A stretch of DNA of 64,000 nucleotides from Parelaphostrongylus tenuis (lineage: Eukaryota; Nematoda; Chromadorea; Rhabditida; Metastrongylidae), in NCBI GenBank assembly GCA_019055375.1, contig JAHQIW010000109.1:30732-94731 (forward strand), given 5' to 3'. The position numbers were made by a program, and so were the translations under genes. Positions 62,133 to 64,000 of the stretch are shown here, in pieces. The notes under the pieces are model-generated. The model had not been told where the DNA came from. It made no database searches and worked only from the letters and a program-made list of their open reading frames with translations. Numbering within the stretch: position 1 is the stretch's first letter; every line of letters begins with the position of its first letter.

Positions 62133-62512
62133 GGCCATATTTTTCAGTCACGCATGTCGTGTGGTCTGTTAAAAAAATGGCTGACTTATAGAGCCCGTTA
62201 CAGGTGTTTCGACCATGCAGTATCGTCAGTCGGGCAGTTACTCTTTCTAGTCTTTTGCTAATCTCTGTGGGTACCCCTTCCCTGCACTAAGAGTTAGCGA
62301 CGACGAACGTTTTGCACTCTATGTCTAGTGAATGTTTGTCGTCGCTAACTCTTAGTGTGGGGAAGGGGCACTCACAGAGATTAGCAAAAGACGAGAAAGG
62401 GTAACTGCCCGACTGACGATACTGCAAGGTCGAAACACCTGTATCGGGCTCTATAAGTCAGCCCTTTTTTAACAGATCACACGACATGGGTGGCTCAAAA
62501 ATAATTTATGGC
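62133..62512. mobile_element. Near-perfect hairpin MITE
   Basis: The two halves pair over about 130 bp (core arms about 62183-62310 and 62333-62463) with few mismatches, for example GTCGTCGCTAACTCTTAGTG against CACTAAGAGTTAGCGACGAC. The loop is about 22 bp. The outer parts CATGTCGTGTGGTCTGTTA and TAACAGATCACACGACATG also pair. It has no coding capacity and is the freshest-looking foldback unit in the window. Confidence 0.86.
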
Positions 62513-62619
62513 ATATCGAAATTTGAGCTGTGGTCTTAAAAAAACACTTAAAACGAATGTTAGCAGTGGTGCATCTCGTTTTTGGAACGACCCTAAACTG
62601 CGCTGTGACGTTTGAAATG

Positions 62620-63450
62620 AGGCCATGATTCACACTCCAGTATTGTTAGCAGCGCAGAGCTTTTTTCCTAAACTTTCAGTAACCATTTCGATGGCTGAAT
62701 AACTAAGATTTCAATAGCAAGTTTGGTTTTTGAAAGCAAAAAGTTTTTCAATGTGCTGCAGCAGCCAAAGAATTGGGTTTTAGCACTAGGCTCACACTCT
62801 TGTTCCGATATTTGAACGGGATTTGGTAAATTGGCACCAAATCACAGCGCTTTTGCAACATATCGATTATTTGAAAAACGCACTCTTATTTCTGGCTGCT
62901 ACAATACAATGAGGAATTCTTTTTAGTATCAAAATTATCATTGGATCCATCAGACCTGAGTAATTGAGCGATTACTGAAAGTGTAGGTGAAAAGGCCTTG
63001 CTCAGCGAGAAATGCATAAGTGTGAAAGATGATTTTATTTTTACTGCTAAAGCGCAACAAAAAAAGCCATTCAGAGAATCGTTATTTTTTATGCATTCAA
63101 AATTATCGTGATTCAGCTATCGAATGGCTTGTTGAAACTTTGGAATAGTCTGGAAATAGATCGCTTTTTACAAGTGATCAAAAGAGGTGCGGACATCTAA
63201 AGTAATCCATGTTGCAAAATTCAATATTCTTTCGGCTGCCACAGCGCACTCGAAAGTCCTATTTGAAGATTGAGTATTCCATAGAAATCATTGAGTTTAT
63301 GCTATCGAGCGGCTGTTTAAAGTCCAAAGAAAGAGCTTTGTTGAGCGAAAATGAAGTGAAACATGATTTTTGGGTGTTACAGCGCAAAAAGGCAATTTCA
63401 AACATGGGTACATCTTCAATATTCTTGAGACTCAAGCTATAGAGAGGTTC
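62620..63450. repeat. Second array of the same dispersed repeat
   Basis: At least four irregular units carry the same blocks (CAGTAACCATTTCGATGGCT, GTGCTGCAGCAGCCAAAG, TTCGGCTGCCACAGCGCAC, TATCGAGCGGCTG). Unit lengths and order vary, so this is old. Confidence 0.6.
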
Positions 63451-64000
63451 TAAGACGTTGAAAAAAAAAGTAGAGAACGCTTTTTTCGCAGAAGGCGGAA
63501 ACAAGGAGATGATAATGGAAAAGTATCAACAAGTTTATTGCTGAATATTCCATACAATAAAATCTTGTTCTGTATAAGCATTGAAGACCTTTTAGTGGAT
63601 TTTCTTATTAGTGCAGGACGTTTGGGAAGCTTACCTGCAAAATTCGGAATGTTGATTTTTCATAAAGAATTGCTAATAACTTCCATTTACTTTACTAAAT
63701 TTTTAAAGATTTCCGGGGAAGCAGAATTGATGGGTCCCAGTTGAGAAACAACTGTGCAAATCTACATTTGATGCAACTGCAAAATTTGACGATTAGAGGC
63801 ACTAAAATTTGCTTTTCAGTTTGAAGAGTTGCCGCGATGCATATGACGGCTTAGACAAAGGCATTCGAGAGCTTTCTATCAATTGTTGTTGTTCAAGAAA
63901 AATAAAAATCGTCCTGTAAAAGCGTTCTTTTATCTTGTGGCTCAATGTAGAGTGATTATTGGATTAGATTACTTAGTTGAAGATTCAGCTCATCTATATC

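Noticed and set aside
1..64000. CRISPR array, bacterial operon or phage region
   Set aside because: No regular direct repeats with spacers, no dense long frames and no ribosome binding sites. Splice structure and transposons indicate a nematode nuclear genome.

Overview
This window looks like nuclear DNA from a parasitic strongylid (hookworm-type) nematode. It is AT-rich with no long open reading frames. The genes are small, with many exons, roughly 50-260 nt introns plus a few multi-kilobase introns, and TTTTTAG/TTTTCAG-type acceptors. It is crowded with decayed transposons typical of these worms: RTE-clade endonuclease/reverse-transcriptase LINEs, a Penelope-like element, mariner relics and tRNA-derived SINEs. 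The species call is inference from element and gene style. I found no bacterial operon, CRISPR array or rRNA.

The main finding is a cluster of one five-exon gene family that I do not recognise by name. It encodes a predicted secreted protein of about 222-224 residues. Exon 1 is a signal peptide ending in CGVMPPGQ. Exon 2 carries NFTVTGFTLPV...RLVMQT. Exon 3 carries GRSALLPDAVIS...EC. Exon 4 carries HCIIVGSTVTSLC...CDIS. Exon 5 carries NWSKEMWQS...SHFFSA. I reconstructed five members with the same exon phases (1,0,1,0) and nearly the same sizes for introns 1, 2 and 4. They are member 1 (-, 15631 to 3008), member 2 (+, 19310 to 25985), member 3 (-, 32186 to 28530), member 4 (+, 43495 to 46802) and member 5 (-, 61028 to 53818). 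There is also an orphan exon 1 (-, 39550 to 39460). Neighbours alternate in strand, so pairs 1/2 and 3/4 are divergent. Members 3 and 4 are intact on paper. Member 1 is intact except for one nonsense codon. Members 2 and 5 are clear pseudogenes.

Members 1 and 2 lie in the arms of a large inverted duplication (about 12596-15941 against 19004-22550) with a spacer of about 3.06 kb. Both arms carry the same exon-1 stop codon, so that lesion predates the inversion or was spread by gene conversion. Member 5 is split in exon 2 by an 888-bp insertion with TG...CA ends and a 5-bp target duplication, which I read as a solo LTR. The orphan exon 1 is followed directly by an RTE copy in its intron.

The rest is repeats. 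There are two tRNA-head SINE families (four and three copies). Foldback/MITE elements lie at 1169-1831 and 40638-41279 (same family), 36614-36724, 57926-58260, 62133-62512 and 26150-26335. A 2.2-kb inverted-repeat structure at 8095-10330 surrounds an RTE fragment. An old dispersed repeat of about 150-200 bp occurs in many places, as short arrays at 33.8-34.9 kb and 62.6-63.5 kb. The unassigned stretches hold nothing I can call a gene.
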